NCBI RefSeq assembly: GCF_002261425.1
Contig: NZ_NEVJ01000001.1
Location: 1,054,001 to 1,118,000 of the forward strand
Length of the DNA stretch: 64,000 nt
From: Bordetella genomosp. 9
GTDB lineage: Bacteria; Pseudomonadota; Gammaproteobacteria; Burkholderiales; Burkholderiaceae_B
Direction: 5' to 3'
Numbering within the stretch: the stretch's first letter is position 1; every line of letters begins with the position of its first letter. A program made the position numbers and the translations under genes. Shown piece by piece: positions 17,481 to 27,851 of this stretch. The notes under the pieces were generated by a model, which had not been told where the DNA came from, did no database searches, and saw only the letters and a list, made by a program, of their open reading frames with translations.

Positions 17481-18602
17481 ATGAAGAAATACGTTGTATC
17501 CGCCGCGCTCACCAGCGCGGCTTTCTTTTATCCATCGGTCGGCCATGCCGACCCGGACGACGACACGCCCGCGGGCGTGACGCTGTACGGCCTGATCGAT
17601 ATCGGCGTCGCCAGCCAGCACACGTCGGGGCAGGGCACGCGCAACGGCATGATCACCGGCGGACAGACCGATTCGCTGTGGGGCATGCGTGGCAAGGAAG
17701 ACCTGAGCGGCGGATGGCGTGCCTCGTTCCAGCTGGAAACGGGCTTCAATGCCGCCAATGGCCTGGTGGAAGACGACGCCAACCGCCTGTTCAACTACAA
17801 CGCCTGGGTCGGGCTGGGCCACGACGCCGTGGGCGAACTGCGCCTGGGCCGGCAGGCGACCATCGCCAACCAGTTCTTCGGCGATCTGGAGCAGGCCGGA
17901 TGGAAGGACATGGGCCTGGGCGCGACCTTCAAGGCTTCCGACACCTTCCAGTTCGACAACACCGTGAATTACCTGTCGCCCAGCTTCGGCGGCCTGAAGT
18001 TCGGCATGGGCTATTCGTTCAACGCGGACGACGGCAGCGCGTCCGGTTTCCGCACGGCGAACAACAATCGCGCCTACAGCCTGGGCCTGCGCTACGAGCA
18101 GGGCCCGCTGCTGGCGGTGGCGACCTGGGACCAGATGCGCCTGGGCGCGACGGACGCCGGCGGCGCCCGGCCGCGCGCATTGCAACTGGGTGTGTCGTAT
18201 GACTTCGATGTCGTGAAGATCGCCGTGGCATGGACGCGCCAGCAGGACGGCTTCGTCGGACTGGATGGCGCCGATCCGGATGGCCTGGGCGTGGACATCG
18301 GGCCCGCGGCCTTCGTGCAAGGCGGGCGGGTCGATGCCTGGTTCCTGGGCGCGACGGTGCCCATGGGCCCGGGCAGCCTGGTCGCGCAGTGGTCGCCCGC
18401 CAAGCCTTCCTGGTCCTGGGATGACGGCAGGCATGCGCGTACGGCGCAGCTGGCCACGCTGGGCTACATCTATCCGCTGTCCAAGCGCACCAGCCTGTAT
18501 TCCTTCGTCGGCTACGCGCGCAACTACACGCTGGACAACCAGTTCGATCCCGACAACTCCCATACCACCCGCGTGGCGGTGGGAATCACGCATCAGTTCT
18601 AG
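17481..18602 (+). CDS. Gram-negative porin
   Basis: 373 residues. A signal peptide (MKKYVVSAALTSAAFF, cleaved near VGHADPD) is followed by VTLYGLIDIGV, the usual first strand of betaproteobacterial trimeric porins, and WGMRGKEDLSGGWRASFQLE. The last residue is Phe (THQF), the outer-membrane assembly signal. It forms general diffusion channels; selectivity is unknown. Confidence 0.94.
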   Translation: MKKYVVSAALTSAAFFYPSVGHADPDDDTPAGVTLYGLIDIGVASQHTSGQGTRNGMITGGQTDSLWGMRGKEDLSGGWRASFQLETGFNAANGLVEDDANRLFNYNAWVGLGHDAVGELRLGRQATIANQFFGDLEQAGWKDMGLGATFKASDTFQFDNTVNYLSPSFGGLKFGMGYSFNADDGSASGFRTANNNRAYSLGLRYEQGPLLAVATWDQMRLGATDAGGARPRALQLGVSYDFDVVKIAVAWTRQQDGFVGLDGADPDGLGVDIGPAAFVQGGRVDAWFLGATVPMGPGSLVAQWSPAKPSWSWDDGRHARTAQLATLGYIYPLSKRTSLYSFVGYARNYTLDNQFDPDNSHTTRVAVGITHQF

Positions 18603-18685
18603 GCGCGCCGCGCGGCAGCCGGGCGCGCCGACTACAATGGCCCATTCACCGCCATGCAGGCGGAGCGCTTTTCGGGACCCCGCCT

Positions 18686-19537
18686 TTGCCGCTGCTCGAC
18701 TGGCTCATACCCTGGGAATTTTCACCGACGCTGGTGGCGCTGTTCGTCGCCGGCGGGGTGCTCTTCGTGCGCGGCGGCCGCGTGCATCACGTATCGGCGG
18801 TGCGCAAAGGCCTGTTCTGGGCCGGCATGGCGCTGCTCTACCTGTCCTTGCACACCCGGGTGGACTACTACGCGGAGCGGATGTTCTTCATCCACCGCAT
18901 CCAGCACCTGGTGCTGCATCACCTGGGGCCGCTGGTGGTCATGGCCGCCTATCCCGGGTCCGCCATGCGTGCCGGCCTGCCGGTCGGCATGCGCCGTTGG
19001 CTGCACGGCTTTCGCGCCACCACCCTGGGGCGGCTCGTGGAAGCCACGCTGACGCACAAGATACTGGTGCCGGTCCTGTTCGTGTTCCTGGTGGTGGTGT
19101 GGCTGCTGCCCACCGTGCAGTTCTATTCCATGCTGGACTGGCGCCTGTACCGGCTGATGAACTGGTCGGTCGTCATCACCGGCTTCCTGTACTGGAACCT
19201 GATCCTGGATCGCCGGCCCAGTCCGCCCGCCGCGATGTCGCCCGGGGGCCGCGTCATTTCCCCCATCCTGACCATGGCGCCGCAGATGGTGGCGGGGGCG
19301 TATATCGCGCTGACCCAGACCGACCTGTACCCGCTGTTCGAACTGTGCGGCCGCGCCATACCGATGCCCGCGCTGATGGATCAGAGCATAGGGGGCTTGA
19401 CCATGTGGATACCCGCGGCGCTCGTTGAGCTGGTGGGCCTGCTGGTGGCCCTGGGCAGCCTGATGCGCTTGTCCGGCAAGGGCAGGCTGCCGGTGCGCGG
19501 GCGGCGAAGCCGTATCGGCGTCGCCGCGCCGCGCTGA
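18686..19537 (+). CDS. CtaG-family (caa3 oxidase assembly-like) membrane protein
   Basis: 283 residues with a TTG start at 18686 (MPLLDWLIPWEFSPT); no ATG fits better. About seven hydrophobic segments and FFIHRIQHLVLHHLGPL, the His-rich helix of the PF09678 family, are visible. Relatives are implicated in copper delivery to cytochrome oxidase, but many have no tested role. It converges on galU with four bases between stops. Confidence 0.8.
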   Translation: MPLLDWLIPWEFSPTLVALFVAGGVLFVRGGRVHHVSAVRKGLFWAGMALLYLSLHTRVDYYAERMFFIHRIQHLVLHHLGPLVVMAAYPGSAMRAGLPVGMRRWLHGFRATTLGRLVEATLTHKILVPVLFVFLVVVWLLPTVQFYSMLDWRLYRLMNWSVVITGFLYWNLILDRRPSPPAAMSPGGRVISPILTMAPQMVAGAYIALTQTDLYPLFELCGRAIPMPALMDQSIGGLTMWIPAALVELVGLLVALGSLMRLSGKGRLPVRGRRSRIGVAAPR

Positions 19538-19541
19538 CGAC

Positions 19542-20381
19542 TTACTTCGGTTCCAGGCCGTGGTACTTGCGGCCCAGCGCGACGGTGGCTTCGAACATGC
19601 CGTGCTTGTTGCCGCAGTCGTATCGCGTGCCTTCATAGCGATGCGCGAACACCGCGCGCTCGCGCATCAGCGACGCGATGCCGTCGGTGAGCTGGATCTC
19701 GTTGCCCGCGCCCAGCTTGGTGGCGCGCAGGTGTTCGAAGATCTCGGGTTCCAGCACATAGCGGCCGACCACCGCCAGGGTGGAGGGCGCATCTTCCGGT
19801 TCGGGCTTTTCCACGATATGCGTGACGCGTTCCGTGCGTTCGTCGACCCCGCGGGCGGCCACGATGCCGTATTTCTTGGTTTCCGCGCGCGGCACGTCCT
19901 GCACGCCCAGCACGCTGCCGTCGTACTTGATGGCGGTGTTGACCAGTTGCTTGAGCACCGGCGTGTCGGCATCGATCAGGTCATCGGCCAGCACGACCGC
20001 GAAGGGTTCGTTGCCCACCGCGGGTTCGGCGGTCAGCACGGCGTGGCCCAGGCCCAGGGGGGCGGACTGACGGATATAAATGCAGTTCACGCCGGCGGGC
20101 AGGATGCCGCGAACCATGTTCAGCAGTTCGACCTTGCCCTTCTTTTCCAGGTCCGATTCCAGTTCCGGCGCCGAGTCGAAATGGTCTTCGATCGCCCGCT
20201 TGTTGCGCCCGGTGACAAATACGAGATCCGTAATGCCCGCGGCCACTGCTTCTTCCACGGCGTACTGGATCAACGGCTTGTCCACGACAGGCAGCATTTC
20301 CTTGGGCATGGCCTTGGTGGCCGGCAGAAAACGGGTGCCCATGCCCGCAACAGGGAAGACAGCTTTTCTTATGGGTCGCAT
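19542..20381 (-). CDS. galU: UTP-glucose-1-phosphate uridylyltransferase
   Basis: 279 residues. The nucleotide-binding N terminus contains [18 protein letters not shown], and [13 protein letters not shown] follows. It makes UDP-glucose for surface polysaccharides and LPS core. It is divergent from the M48 protease gene across 49 bases. Confidence 0.97.
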   Translation of the reverse strand: MRPIRKAVFPVAGMGTRFLPATKAMPKEMLPVVDKPLIQYAVEEAVAAGITDLVFVTGRNKRAIEDHFDSAPELESDLEKKGKVELLNMVRGILPAGVNCIYIRQSAPLGLGHAVLTAEPAVGNEPFAVVLADDLIDADTPVLKQLVNTAIKYDGSVLGVQDVPRAETKKYGIVAARGVDERTERVTHIVEKPEPEDAPSTLAVVGRYVLEPEIFEHLRATKLGAGNEIQLTDGIASLMRERAVFAHRYEGTRYDCGNKHGMFEATVALGRKYHGLEPK

Positions 20382-20430
20382 TGGAACCTCGGTATGATGG
20401 AATCTGGGTATTGCTAGGAAAGGGATACTT

Positions 20431-21966
20431 GTGCGTGGCTATGATACTCGCATGAAACGCCGTGCCCCGCGGCCCTCGTTCGGCGTAAGCAAGCCGCTCA
20501 TGCTGTTGCTTTGTGCTTCATTATTGTGCGGACCGCCATCGGCCAGCCGGGCTCAGCCAGTCGGGCTACCTTCGATGGGCGCCGCGTCCGCGGACCAGCT
20601 GTCGCCGTACTCGGAACGCCAGCTGGGCAACCTGGTCATGGCCGAGGGGCGGCGCGACCCGACGTACATCAGCGACCCGGAAATCAACCAGTACCTGACC
20701 AACATGGGCCGCAAGCTGGCCACCTACGCTCCCGGCACGGTCCCCACCGTCGACCTGTTCGGCGTGCGCGATCCCGAGATCAATGCCTTCGCCCTGCCGG
20801 GCGGCTATATCGGCGTCAACAGCGGCCTGGTCGTGGCCACGCAAAGCGAATCCGAACTGGCCGCGGTGCTGGCGCACGAAATCGGCCACGTCGTGCAGCG
20901 GCACATCGCCCGCGGCATGACGCAGGGCAAGCAGACCAGCGCCATCATGCTCGCCTCGCTGGCCGCGGCGCTGTTGGCGGGCCTGGCCGGCGCCGGCGGC
21001 AACCTGGCCGTGGGCGTGGCGGCTTTCGGGCAGGCGGCCGCCATCGACCGCCAACTGGGCTTTTCCCGGGATGCCGAACGGGAGGCGGACCGCGCCGGCT
21101 TCCAGATGCTGACCAGCGCGGGCTACAACCCCAGCGGAATGTCGCACATGTTCGAGCGGCTGATGAACGCATCGCGGCTGAACGAAGGGATAGGCGGCGG
21201 CGCCTGGGCATCGACCCACCCGCTGTCCATCGACCGGATGTCGGACATCGAGAACCGCGTACGCAACCTGCCGCGCGGCAACCACGTCGACACCGCTGAT
21301 TATTGGTATGTGCGCGCCAAAATGCGCGTCATCCAGGGGCAGGATACGGCGGGGCTGCGCACGTCCACCCAACAGTTCCAGGACGAAGCCCGCACGCTGA
21401 CGGGCGTGCAGCAGTCGGCCGCCTATTACGGCCTGGCCCTGGGCGCCATGCGGCGCGAAGACCTGGCCGGCGCGGATCGCTACCTGAAGCAGGCGATGGC
21501 GGACGGCCGGTCATCGGCGGAACTCGACAGGCTGGCCATCGACCTGGCCAACGCGCAGAAGGATACGGCGCGCGCGCTGTCGCTGGCCGAGGCCGCGTGG
21601 AAAGCCTGGCCGGGCAGCTATGCGATCGCCATCGCCTACGTGCAGGCCCTGCAGCAGGCGGGACGCGACGGGCAGGCACAGGCTTTCCTGCGGGAGCGTA
21701 TCAAGCAATGGGGAGAGGACGAGCCGGTGTTCTACCAGCTGCTGGCGCAAAGCGAGGAAAGGACCGGCGACCGGGTGCAGGCGCGGCGCGACATGGCGAC
21801 CTATTACACCGCGATCGGCGCTTTCCCGGCCGCCGAGGCGCAGTTGCGCCAGGCGCGTGATCTGTCGCGCGATTTCTATGTGTCGTCGCAGATCGACGTG
21901 CAGATCAAGCAGGTCAGGGACAAGCTGGACGAGCAACGCGAACTGCTGCAACGGTTCAAGAGCTGA
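20431..21966 (+). CDS. M48 family metalloprotease with TPR domain (BepA-like)
   Basis: 511 residues from a GTG at 20431, chosen because AGGAAAGGG ends six bases upstream; the ATG at 20452 has no such site. A signal segment ([12 protein letters not shown]) is followed by the zinc motif HEIGH with READRAG providing the third ligand. The C-terminal half has helical TPR-like repeats. BepA-like proteins assist and degrade outer-membrane proteins in the periplasm. Confidence 0.9.
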   Translation: MRGYDTRMKRRAPRPSFGVSKPLMLLLCASLLCGPPSASRAQPVGLPSMGAASADQLSPYSERQLGNLVMAEGRRDPTYISDPEINQYLTNMGRKLATYAPGTVPTVDLFGVRDPEINAFALPGGYIGVNSGLVVATQSESELAAVLAHEIGHVVQRHIARGMTQGKQTSAIMLASLAAALLAGLAGAGGNLAVGVAAFGQAAAIDRQLGFSRDAEREADRAGFQMLTSAGYNPSGMSHMFERLMNASRLNEGIGGGAWASTHPLSIDRMSDIENRVRNLPRGNHVDTADYWYVRAKMRVIQGQDTAGLRTSTQQFQDEARTLTGVQQSAAYYGLALGAMRREDLAGADRYLKQAMADGRSSAELDRLAIDLANAQKDTARALSLAEAAWKAWPGSYAIAIAYVQALQQAGRDGQAQAFLRERIKQWGEDEPVFYQLLAQSEERTGDRVQARRDMATYYTAIGAFPAAEAQLRQARDLSRDFYVSSQIDVQIKQVRDKLDEQRELLQRFKS

Positions 21967-21980
21967 GAGGCCCGGCGCGG

Positions 21981-23078
21981 TCAGCCGCCGGTTTCGAAGA
22001 AGCGTCCCAGCCGCTGCGGCAGCCAGCCCAGGTGGGCGGGAAACGGGCCCGTGGGGAATCCCGCGTGGCCGCCGTTGGCCGGCTGGTGCAGCAGCACGTG
22101 CGGCGAGCAATCCGCCGGTCCCGGCAATGCCGGCTCGGGGAAGAAAGGATCGTTGCGCGCGTTGAGCACCAGCGTCGGCACCGCGATCGAGGCCAGCCAG
22201 GGCTTGCTGGATGCCCGCGTCCAGTAATCCAGGGCGTTGCGGAAGCCGTGCATGGGCGCGGTATAGGCATCGTCGAAATCGCGCAGGTTGCGCGCATGCG
22301 CGATGCGCATCACGTCGATGGCGCCAGGAAAGCGCCGTGCCTTTTCCAGCACCTTGTGCTTCATGGTGCGCAGGAAGTACGCGCTGTAGATGCGGCGGTT
22401 GATGAAACCGCGGCACAGGCTGTTGCCGCCGGCCACCAGGTCCAGGGGGACCGAAATGCCGGCGCACGCGGCCAGCCAATCCACCGCCTGCTGCTGTTCG
22501 CCCACGTATTTCAGCAGCGCGTTGCCCCCCAGCGATACGCCCACGGCGTGCCAGCGGGCGTGCGGCGCGCGCGCCCGGACGCTGGCCAGCATGAATCCGA
22601 CTTCGTCCGAGTCGCCCGAGTAATAGGCGCGCGCCAGCCGGTTGGGCGTGCCCGAGCAGCCGCGGAAATGCGCGATGGCGACGATCCAGCCCCGCGCGCG
22701 GAAATGGTGGGCGATGGACTGCGCGTAGCGGCTCAGGCTGCCGCCTTCCAGGCCGTGGAACAGCACCAGCGCCGGGGTGCCGGGCAATTGTGGCAGCGAC
22801 GCCCAATCGGCGTCGACGATCCAGCGTGCCGCCGCGCTCTTGGCCGTGACGACCGGCGGCGCCGCCGCGGGCTGGCCGTCCACGGACTTATGGGGAAACA
22901 GGCCGGGACCGGTCCAGTCGATATCGATGAAATCGCCGTCCGGCGTGTCGACGCGTTCGCGCACGAAGGCGATACGGTGATAGTGCGCCAGGGTGGCGGC
23001 GTACAGGGTCTGGCTATGCCCGTCGGGCAGCCAGCGCGGTACGGGGCAGGGGGTGGTATCCAGTCGGGCGTAGGCCAA
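21981..23078 (-). CDS. YheT family alpha/beta hydrolase
   Basis: 365 residues. The oxyanion region is LFHGLEGGSLSRYAQ, the nucleophile elbow VGVSLGGN, the acid is in VLNARNDPFF and the His in ANGGHAGFP. The family has esterase-like folds and poorly known substrates. The leftward start at 23078 leaves 14 bases from the SnoaL-like gene upstream, so the two may form an operon. Confidence 0.92.
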   Translation of the reverse strand: MAYARLDTTPCPVPRWLPDGHSQTLYAATLAHYHRIAFVRERVDTPDGDFIDIDWTGPGLFPHKSVDGQPAAAPPVVTAKSAAARWIVDADWASLPQLPGTPALVLFHGLEGGSLSRYAQSIAHHFRARGWIVAIAHFRGCSGTPNRLARAYYSGDSDEVGFMLASVRARAPHARWHAVGVSLGGNALLKYVGEQQQAVDWLAACAGISVPLDLVAGGNSLCRGFINRRIYSAYFLRTMKHKVLEKARRFPGAIDVMRIAHARNLRDFDDAYTAPMHGFRNALDYWTRASSKPWLASIAVPTLVLNARNDPFFPEPALPGPADCSPHVLLHQPANGGHAGFPTGPFPAHLGWLPQRLGRFFETGG

Positions 23079-23092
23079 AAGCTGTCACCCGC

Positions 23093-23515
23093 CTAGTGCA
23101 GCATGTCAGGGACGTCGTGCAGGTCCAGCAATCCGGCTTCCGCCGGCGCCGCGGACGCATGGTGCATGACCATGCGCCAGCCGGTCGGTCCCTTGTGGTA
23201 GATATTGGTCGCGTAGCAGCTGACGTAGCCGTCATGCGGCCCCTTGGACGAGCCGACCTGTTCGACCAGGATGTGCACCGCGCTGCCCATGCTTTGCATG
23301 ATCAGCGGCCGCATCGGGCGCACGTGCAGCGGGCCCGCCGCCAGTATCGCCTGCCAGGATTCTTCCACCGCCTTGTGGCCGACGATGCGCATGCCCCCGG
23401 GGTGGATGCATACGATTTCCTCGTCGTCCGCCCAGACCTGCATCAGGCGGGTCAGGTCGGCGTGTTCCAGTGCTTCGTAGAAAGCGTCTTCGGTTTCTTG
23501 CGGCGTGGCGAACAT
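23093..23515 (-). CDS. SnoaL/NTF2-like domain protein
   Basis: 140 residues from the ATG at 23515 (MFATPQETEDAFYEALEHAD). The cone-shaped NTF2-like fold is suggested by WADDEEIVCIHPGGMRIVG and the long strand VHILVEQVGSSKG. Homologues are usually uncharacterised. The open frame extends upstream but that part has no family resemblance. Confidence 0.82.
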   Translation of the reverse strand: MFATPQETEDAFYEALEHADLTRLMQVWADDEEIVCIHPGGMRIVGHKAVEESWQAILAAGPLHVRPMRPLIMQSMGSAVHILVEQVGSSKGPHDGYVSCYATNIYHKGPTGWRMVMHHASAAPAEAGLLDLHDVPDMLH

Positions 23516-23645
23516 GGGCTGGTCGGACGAAAACGAAGTGGACGAAAGGCAAGGCCGGCTCGGCCCGGGATCCTGGCGAAAACCGGCCGGGCCGACGTTC
23601 GTGGTCAGGCGCGGGCAGGCGCGCACAAGCTTGGGCAGGCGCGCG

Positions 23646-23858
23646 TCAGTGCCCGTGGCCGCTCAACACCGTGCCCGCCTTCAGGCGGTATTCGGCGCCG
23701 CAGTACGGGCAGCGCGTCGAACCGGTATGGGCGACATCCAGGAACACGCGCGGATGCATGCTCCACAGCGGGGCCTTGGGGTTGGGACAGTAAACGGGCA
23801 GGTCTTCGGCGCCGACCTCGATGATTTCGTGTTTGGAGGCAGTGGCGGCAGCGGTCAT
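23646..23858 (-). CDS. Zinc-finger domain protein (CHCC type)
   Basis: 70 residues. Candidate ligands Cys in VYCPNPKAP, His in WSMHPRVF and the pair in RCPYCGAEY form the CHCC zinc-binding pattern shared with the NDUFS6 complex I subunit. It is often encoded beside ilvE in this bacterial group, as here (ilvE starts 76 bases downstream in the direction of transcription). Confidence 0.85.
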   Translation of the reverse strand: MTAAATASKHEIIEVGAEDLPVYCPNPKAPLWSMHPRVFLDVAHTGSTRCPYCGAEYRLKAGTVLSGHGH

Positions 23859-23934
23859 GGCAGGTCCTGGAACGATGGGTGCTTCGAATAGCGCAACGAT
23901 AGCGGAGGAATCGATGTACGGGTAGGTGGGCGCG

Positions 23935-24855
23935 TCACACCTTGGTCAACCACGACTGGTACTTGGCATTGCGGCCCTGGACCATGTCGAAGAAGGCTTT
24001 CTGCAGGCGCTCGGTGACGGGGCCCCGGCGGCCGGCGCCGATGCGGCGATTGTCGACTTCGCGGATGGGCGTGACCTCGGCCGCCGTGCCGGTAAAGAAG
24101 GCTTCGTCGGCGATATAGACGTCGTCGCGGGTCAGCCGGCGGGTCAGCACCTGTATGCCCAGGTCGGCCGCCAGGGCGTGGATGGTCGAGCGCGTGATGC
24201 CCGTCAGCGCGGACGCGATCTCGGGTTCCACCAGCACGCCGTCCTTGACGATGAAGATGTTTTCGCCCGCGCCTTCCGCGACGAAGCCGTCGGTGTCCAG
24301 CAGCAGGGCTTCGTCATAGCCGTCCTGCAGCGCTTCCGAGTTGGCGATGATGGAATTCGCGTAGGTGGTGGCCACCTTGGCGCGCGGCATGGTGACGTTC
24401 ACGTGTTGGCGCGAATAGGACGACACCTTGACGCGGATGCCGTTGGTCAGGGCATCTTCGCCCAGGTAGGCGCCCCAGGGCCAGGCGGCGATGGCGACGT
24501 GCACCTTGGCGCCCTTGGGCGATACGCCCATTTTTTCCGAACCGTAGAACACCAGGGGCCGCAGGTAGCAGGACTCCAGCTGGTTGGCGCGCACGACTTC
24601 GCACTGCGCGGCTTCCAGCGTTTCGGCGTCGTAGGGAATGGGGATCTGGTAGATGTGGGCGGAGTTGAACAGCCGCTTGGTGTGGTCCTGGAGACGAAAA
24701 ATGGCGGTGCCGGTGTCCGTCTTGTAGGCACGGACGCCTTCGAACACGGACAGGCCGTAGTGCAGCGAATGGGTCAGCACGTGCGTGGTGGCATCGCGCC
24801 AGGGAACCATTTTGCCGTCATACCAGATGAGTCCGTCGCGGTCGGCCATCGACAT
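23935..24855 (-). CDS. ilvE: Branched-chain amino acid aminotransferase
   Basis: 306 residues, class IV PLP fold. The PLP lysine is in PRAKVATTYANS and the cofactor-binding glycine loop is FVAEGAGENIF. It makes Leu, Ile and Val from their keto acids. It diverges from azlC, a branched-chain amino acid exporter gene, across 138 bases. Confidence 0.96.
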   Translation of the reverse strand: MSMADRDGLIWYDGKMVPWRDATTHVLTHSLHYGLSVFEGVRAYKTDTGTAIFRLQDHTKRLFNSAHIYQIPIPYDAETLEAAQCEVVRANQLESCYLRPLVFYGSEKMGVSPKGAKVHVAIAAWPWGAYLGEDALTNGIRVKVSSYSRQHVNVTMPRAKVATTYANSIIANSEALQDGYDEALLLDTDGFVAEGAGENIFIVKDGVLVEPEIASALTGITRSTIHALAADLGIQVLTRRLTRDDVYIADEAFFTGTAAEVTPIREVDNRRIGAGRRGPVTERLQKAFFDMVQGRNAKYQSWLTKV

Positions 24856-24898
24856 GTTCGTTCTCCTTGAGTGGGCGGTATTGTATCAAGCGGACAGC

Positions 24899-24934
24899 TA
24901 CAATATGCCCCATTGCGGTGCGCAATATGCCCCA
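24899..24934. repeat. Direct and inverted repeats between ilvE and azlC
   Basis: CAATATGCCCCA occurs at 24901-24912 and again at 24923-24934. Between them ATTGCG (24912-24917) and CGCAAT (24921-24926) form an inverted repeat around GTG. A TACAAT hexamer overlaps the first copy (24899-24904). The arrangement looks like a regulator site. Confidence 0.45.
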
Positions 24935-24993
24935 ATGTGCGCCATTTTTGTCCGCCCGCGCGGCGGCATCAACCCCCATACCCAGGTCCGCCG

Positions 24994-25740
24994 TTGTCGT
25001 CCGAGCCGGCAGTTTCCGATACCGAAGCGCTCGCCATCCGCCAGGAGCGGTGGCGCGCCGCCCGCCAGGGCGTGCAGGCCGTCGCGCCCACCCTGATCGC
25101 GACCGGCACATGGGGCCTGGTGACCGGCGTCGCCATGGTGAAGTCCGGCCTGACGGAGTCCATGGCGCTGATGATGTCGCTGGCCTTGTACGCGGGGTCG
25201 GCGCAGCTGACGTCGCTGCCGTTGATCGCCTCCGGTTCGCCGCTGTGGCTGATTTTCGCCGCCGGCTTCATCGTGAACCTGCGTTTCCTGATCTTCGGCG
25301 CGGCGCTGCATCCCTATTTTCGCCACCTGCCATGGCCGCGCCGTCTGGCGCTGGGCTATTTCACCACCGACATGAGCTTCGTGATGTTCGTGCCGCGCTA
25401 TGGCGACGCCCGCATGCGCGGCACCCGCGAGCAGCTGTGGTTCTTCATCGGGTCGATCGCGCCCGCCTGGTTCGTCTGGCAGGGAACGTCGATCGCCGGG
25501 ATCTACCTGGGCGCCCTGGTGCCCACGGCCTGGTCGCTGGATTTCGCCGCGGTCCTGGCGCTGCTGGCGATCGTGGTGCCGCTGGCCACGACGCGGCCCA
25601 TGCTGGCGGCCATGGTGGCGGCGGCCGTTACCGCCTGGGTGGGGCAGGTGTTCCCGCTGCGCCTGGGGCTGGCCGCGGCCGTCGTCGCGGGGGTGGGGGC
25701 GGGCATGCTGGCGGAACGTTATGGGCGGGCGCGGACGTGA
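24994..25740 (+). CDS. azlC: AzlC family branched-chain amino acid exporter subunit
   Basis: 248 residues if translation begins at the TTG at 24994, the earliest start clear of the repeats; no ATG lies before the conserved part, so the start is uncertain. TGVAMVKSGLTESMALMM and LYAGSAQLT are AzlC hallmarks, with about seven membrane segments. It exports branched-chain amino acids together with AzlD. Its stop overlaps the azlD GTG. Confidence 0.87.
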   Translation: MSSEPAVSDTEALAIRQERWRAARQGVQAVAPTLIATGTWGLVTGVAMVKSGLTESMALMMSLALYAGSAQLTSLPLIASGSPLWLIFAAGFIVNLRFLIFGAALHPYFRHLPWPRRLALGYFTTDMSFVMFVPRYGDARMRGTREQLWFFIGSIAPAWFVWQGTSIAGIYLGALVPTAWSLDFAAVLALLAIVVPLATTRPMLAAMVAAAVTAWVGQVFPLRLGLAAAVVAGVGAGMLAERYGRART

Positions 25741-26078
25741 ACCTCGATCTGGTCTCGGAAGATGCCTATGTGTACGCCGCCATCGCGCTGCTGACGCTGT
25801 GCAGCCTGATCACCCGCGCGGGTTACCAGGTATTCGGCGATTACCTGCCGCTGTCGGACGGCGTGCGCCGCGCCCTGCGCTATGCCCCCGCGGCGGCCCT
25901 GACCGCCATCATCGTCCCGGACCTGCTGCCGTGGAAGGCGGGCATGGGTCCGCAACTGGACATGAGACTGCTGGCCGGCGTGGCCGGCGTGCTGGTGTTC
26001 CTGCGCACCCGCAGCGCCGTGCTGGTGATCGTGGTGGGCATGCTGGTGCTGTGGGGGCTGCGCTGGCTGGCGCCCTGA
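25737..26078 (+). CDS. azlD: AzlD family protein
   Basis: 113 residues from a GTG that overlaps the azlC stop codon (GTGA). Four hydrophobic segments and LITRAGYQVFGDYLPLS are typical of AzlD, the small partner of AzlC. The coupling supports formation of one exporter complex. Confidence 0.88.
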   Translation: MNLDLVSEDAYVYAAIALLTLCSLITRAGYQVFGDYLPLSDGVRRALRYAPAAALTAIIVPDLLPWKAGMGPQLDMRLLAGVAGVLVFLRTRSAVLVIVVGMLVLWGLRWLAP

Positions 26079-26241
26079 AGGCCGCGCATCCGGCGCCGGA
26101 TCGGGTTGTTGTGTCCCTATTAAATTAACAATGACCCTGCCGGCTGGTGCTACCTGCGTTAAAATCCAGTTATCCACAGCAATCCGGGCCTGATTCCTTC
26201 TGTTTTCGTGCTTGCACGTGGCCTCGGAATCTGCCTACTCC

Positions 26242-27735
26242 ATGACTGAAATAAATTCTTCCGCAGCGCCTTCCACGGATGCGCCGACTCTCTCGTTTTC
26301 GGATTTCGATCTACACCCGCAACTGCTGGCGTCGATCACCGAAACGGGCTACACCACGCCGACGCCCATCCAGGCCCAGGCCATACCGGTGGTGATCGCG
26401 GGGCGCGACGTGATGGGCGCCGCCCAGACCGGCACCGGCAAGACGGCCGCGTTCACCGTGCCTATCCTGCATCGCCTGATGCCGATGGCCAACAGCAGCG
26501 CGTCGCCCGCGCGGCATCCGGTGCGCGCGCTGATCCTGACGCCCACGCGCGAGCTGGCCGACCAGGTCGCCGAAAGCGTCAAGCGCTACAGCAAGCGCAC
26601 GCCGCTGCGATCCGCCGTGGTGTTCGGCGGCGTCGATATCGGTCCGCAGAAAGAAGCGCTGCGCAACGGCTGCGAAATCCTGGTCGCCACTCCCGGCCGC
26701 CTGCTGGACCACGTGGAGCAGAAGAACGTCAATCTGGGCCAGGTGGGCATACTCGTATTGGACGAAGCGGATCGCATGCTCGATATGGGCTTCCTGCCCG
26801 ATCTGGAGCGCATCATCCGCCTGCTGCCCGCGCAGCGCCAGGGCCTGCTGTTTTCCGCGACGTTCAGCAACGAAATCCGGAAGATGGCGCGTTCCTATCT
26901 GAACCAGCCGGTCGAAATCGAAGTGGCGGCGCGCAATGCCACCGCCGACACGGTGACGCAAATCGCCTACGAAATGAGCAGCGAAGGCAAGCGCGCGGCG
27001 GTCGTGCATCTGGTGAAATCGCGCAACCTGAACCAGGTCATCGTGTTTTCGAACACCAAGATCGGCACGGCGCGGCTCGCGCGCCAACTGGAGCGCGACG
27101 GCGTCAAGGCGGAATCCATACACGGCGATAAAAGCCAGGCGGATCGCATGAAGGCGCTGGAAGCCTTCAAGGCGGGGCAGCTTGAAGTACTGGTCGCCAC
27201 CGACGTCGCCGCGCGCGGACTGGACGTGGCGGGCGTTCCCTGCGTCATCAATTACGACCTGCCGTACAACGCTGAAGACTACGTGCACCGCATCGGCCGC
27301 ACCGGCCGCGCGGGCGCTTCGGGCGAAGCCATCGCCCTGTACACGCCCAGCGAAGAACGCCTGCTGCTGGACATCGAAAAGCTCATCAAGCGGCCCGTGC
27401 CGCGCGGCCATCTGGACGTGCCGGCCGAATTGATCGCGCGCAGCCGCGGCCATGGCGACGAGGCGCGCGGCGGACGCGAATCCCGCGAATCCTCGGGACG
27501 TGGCGCCAGCGATCGCCGCTACGGCGACGCCGGTGCGCGCCAGGGCGGCTCGCGCCCATCGGGCTCGCGCCAGGGCGGTCCGCGCCAGGCGCCGGTGGAC
27601 GATTTCTTCCTCAAGCCTTACGTGCCCAGCAATCCCGCACCCGAAGCCGCGCCGGAAACCGAGGCGCCCGCCGAGCGCGCCGGGGCCAAGCGCAAGGTCG
27701 CCGTGCTGTTGGGCGGCAGCCGCAAGCCTTCCTGA
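26242..27735 (+). CDS. rhlE: DEAD-box ATP-dependent RNA helicase (RhlE-like)
   Basis: 497 residues from the ATG at 26242. The Q motif (FSDFDLHPQL to PTPIQAQAIP), AQTGTGKT, DEADRML, SATF and YVHRIGRTGRAG are all intact. A 110-residue C-terminal tail is basic and rich in Gly, Arg and Ser, which suits RNA binding. It remodels RNA and ribosome precursors. A GTG ten codons upstream is less likely. Confidence 0.94.
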   Translation: MTEINSSAAPSTDAPTLSFSDFDLHPQLLASITETGYTTPTPIQAQAIPVVIAGRDVMGAAQTGTGKTAAFTVPILHRLMPMANSSASPARHPVRALILTPTRELADQVAESVKRYSKRTPLRSAVVFGGVDIGPQKEALRNGCEILVATPGRLLDHVEQKNVNLGQVGILVLDEADRMLDMGFLPDLERIIRLLPAQRQGLLFSATFSNEIRKMARSYLNQPVEIEVAARNATADTVTQIAYEMSSEGKRAAVVHLVKSRNLNQVIVFSNTKIGTARLARQLERDGVKAESIHGDKSQADRMKALEAFKAGQLEVLVATDVAARGLDVAGVPCVINYDLPYNAEDYVHRIGRTGRAGASGEAIALYTPSEERLLLDIEKLIKRPVPRGHLDVPAELIARSRGHGDEARGGRESRESSGRGASDRRYGDAGARQGGSRPSGSRQGGPRQAPVDDFFLKPYVPSNPAPEAAPETEAPAERAGAKRKVAVLLGGSRKPS

Positions 27736-27851
27736 TTTGCCACGGGCGCCATCGCCGCGCCCGCCGATGCCACGCGCCCGCCGATACATCATGTCGCCGG
27801 GCTCGCCCGGAGCGGCCCGCGGCCAGGGCCGCCAGGCCCGGCCAGCCCAGG

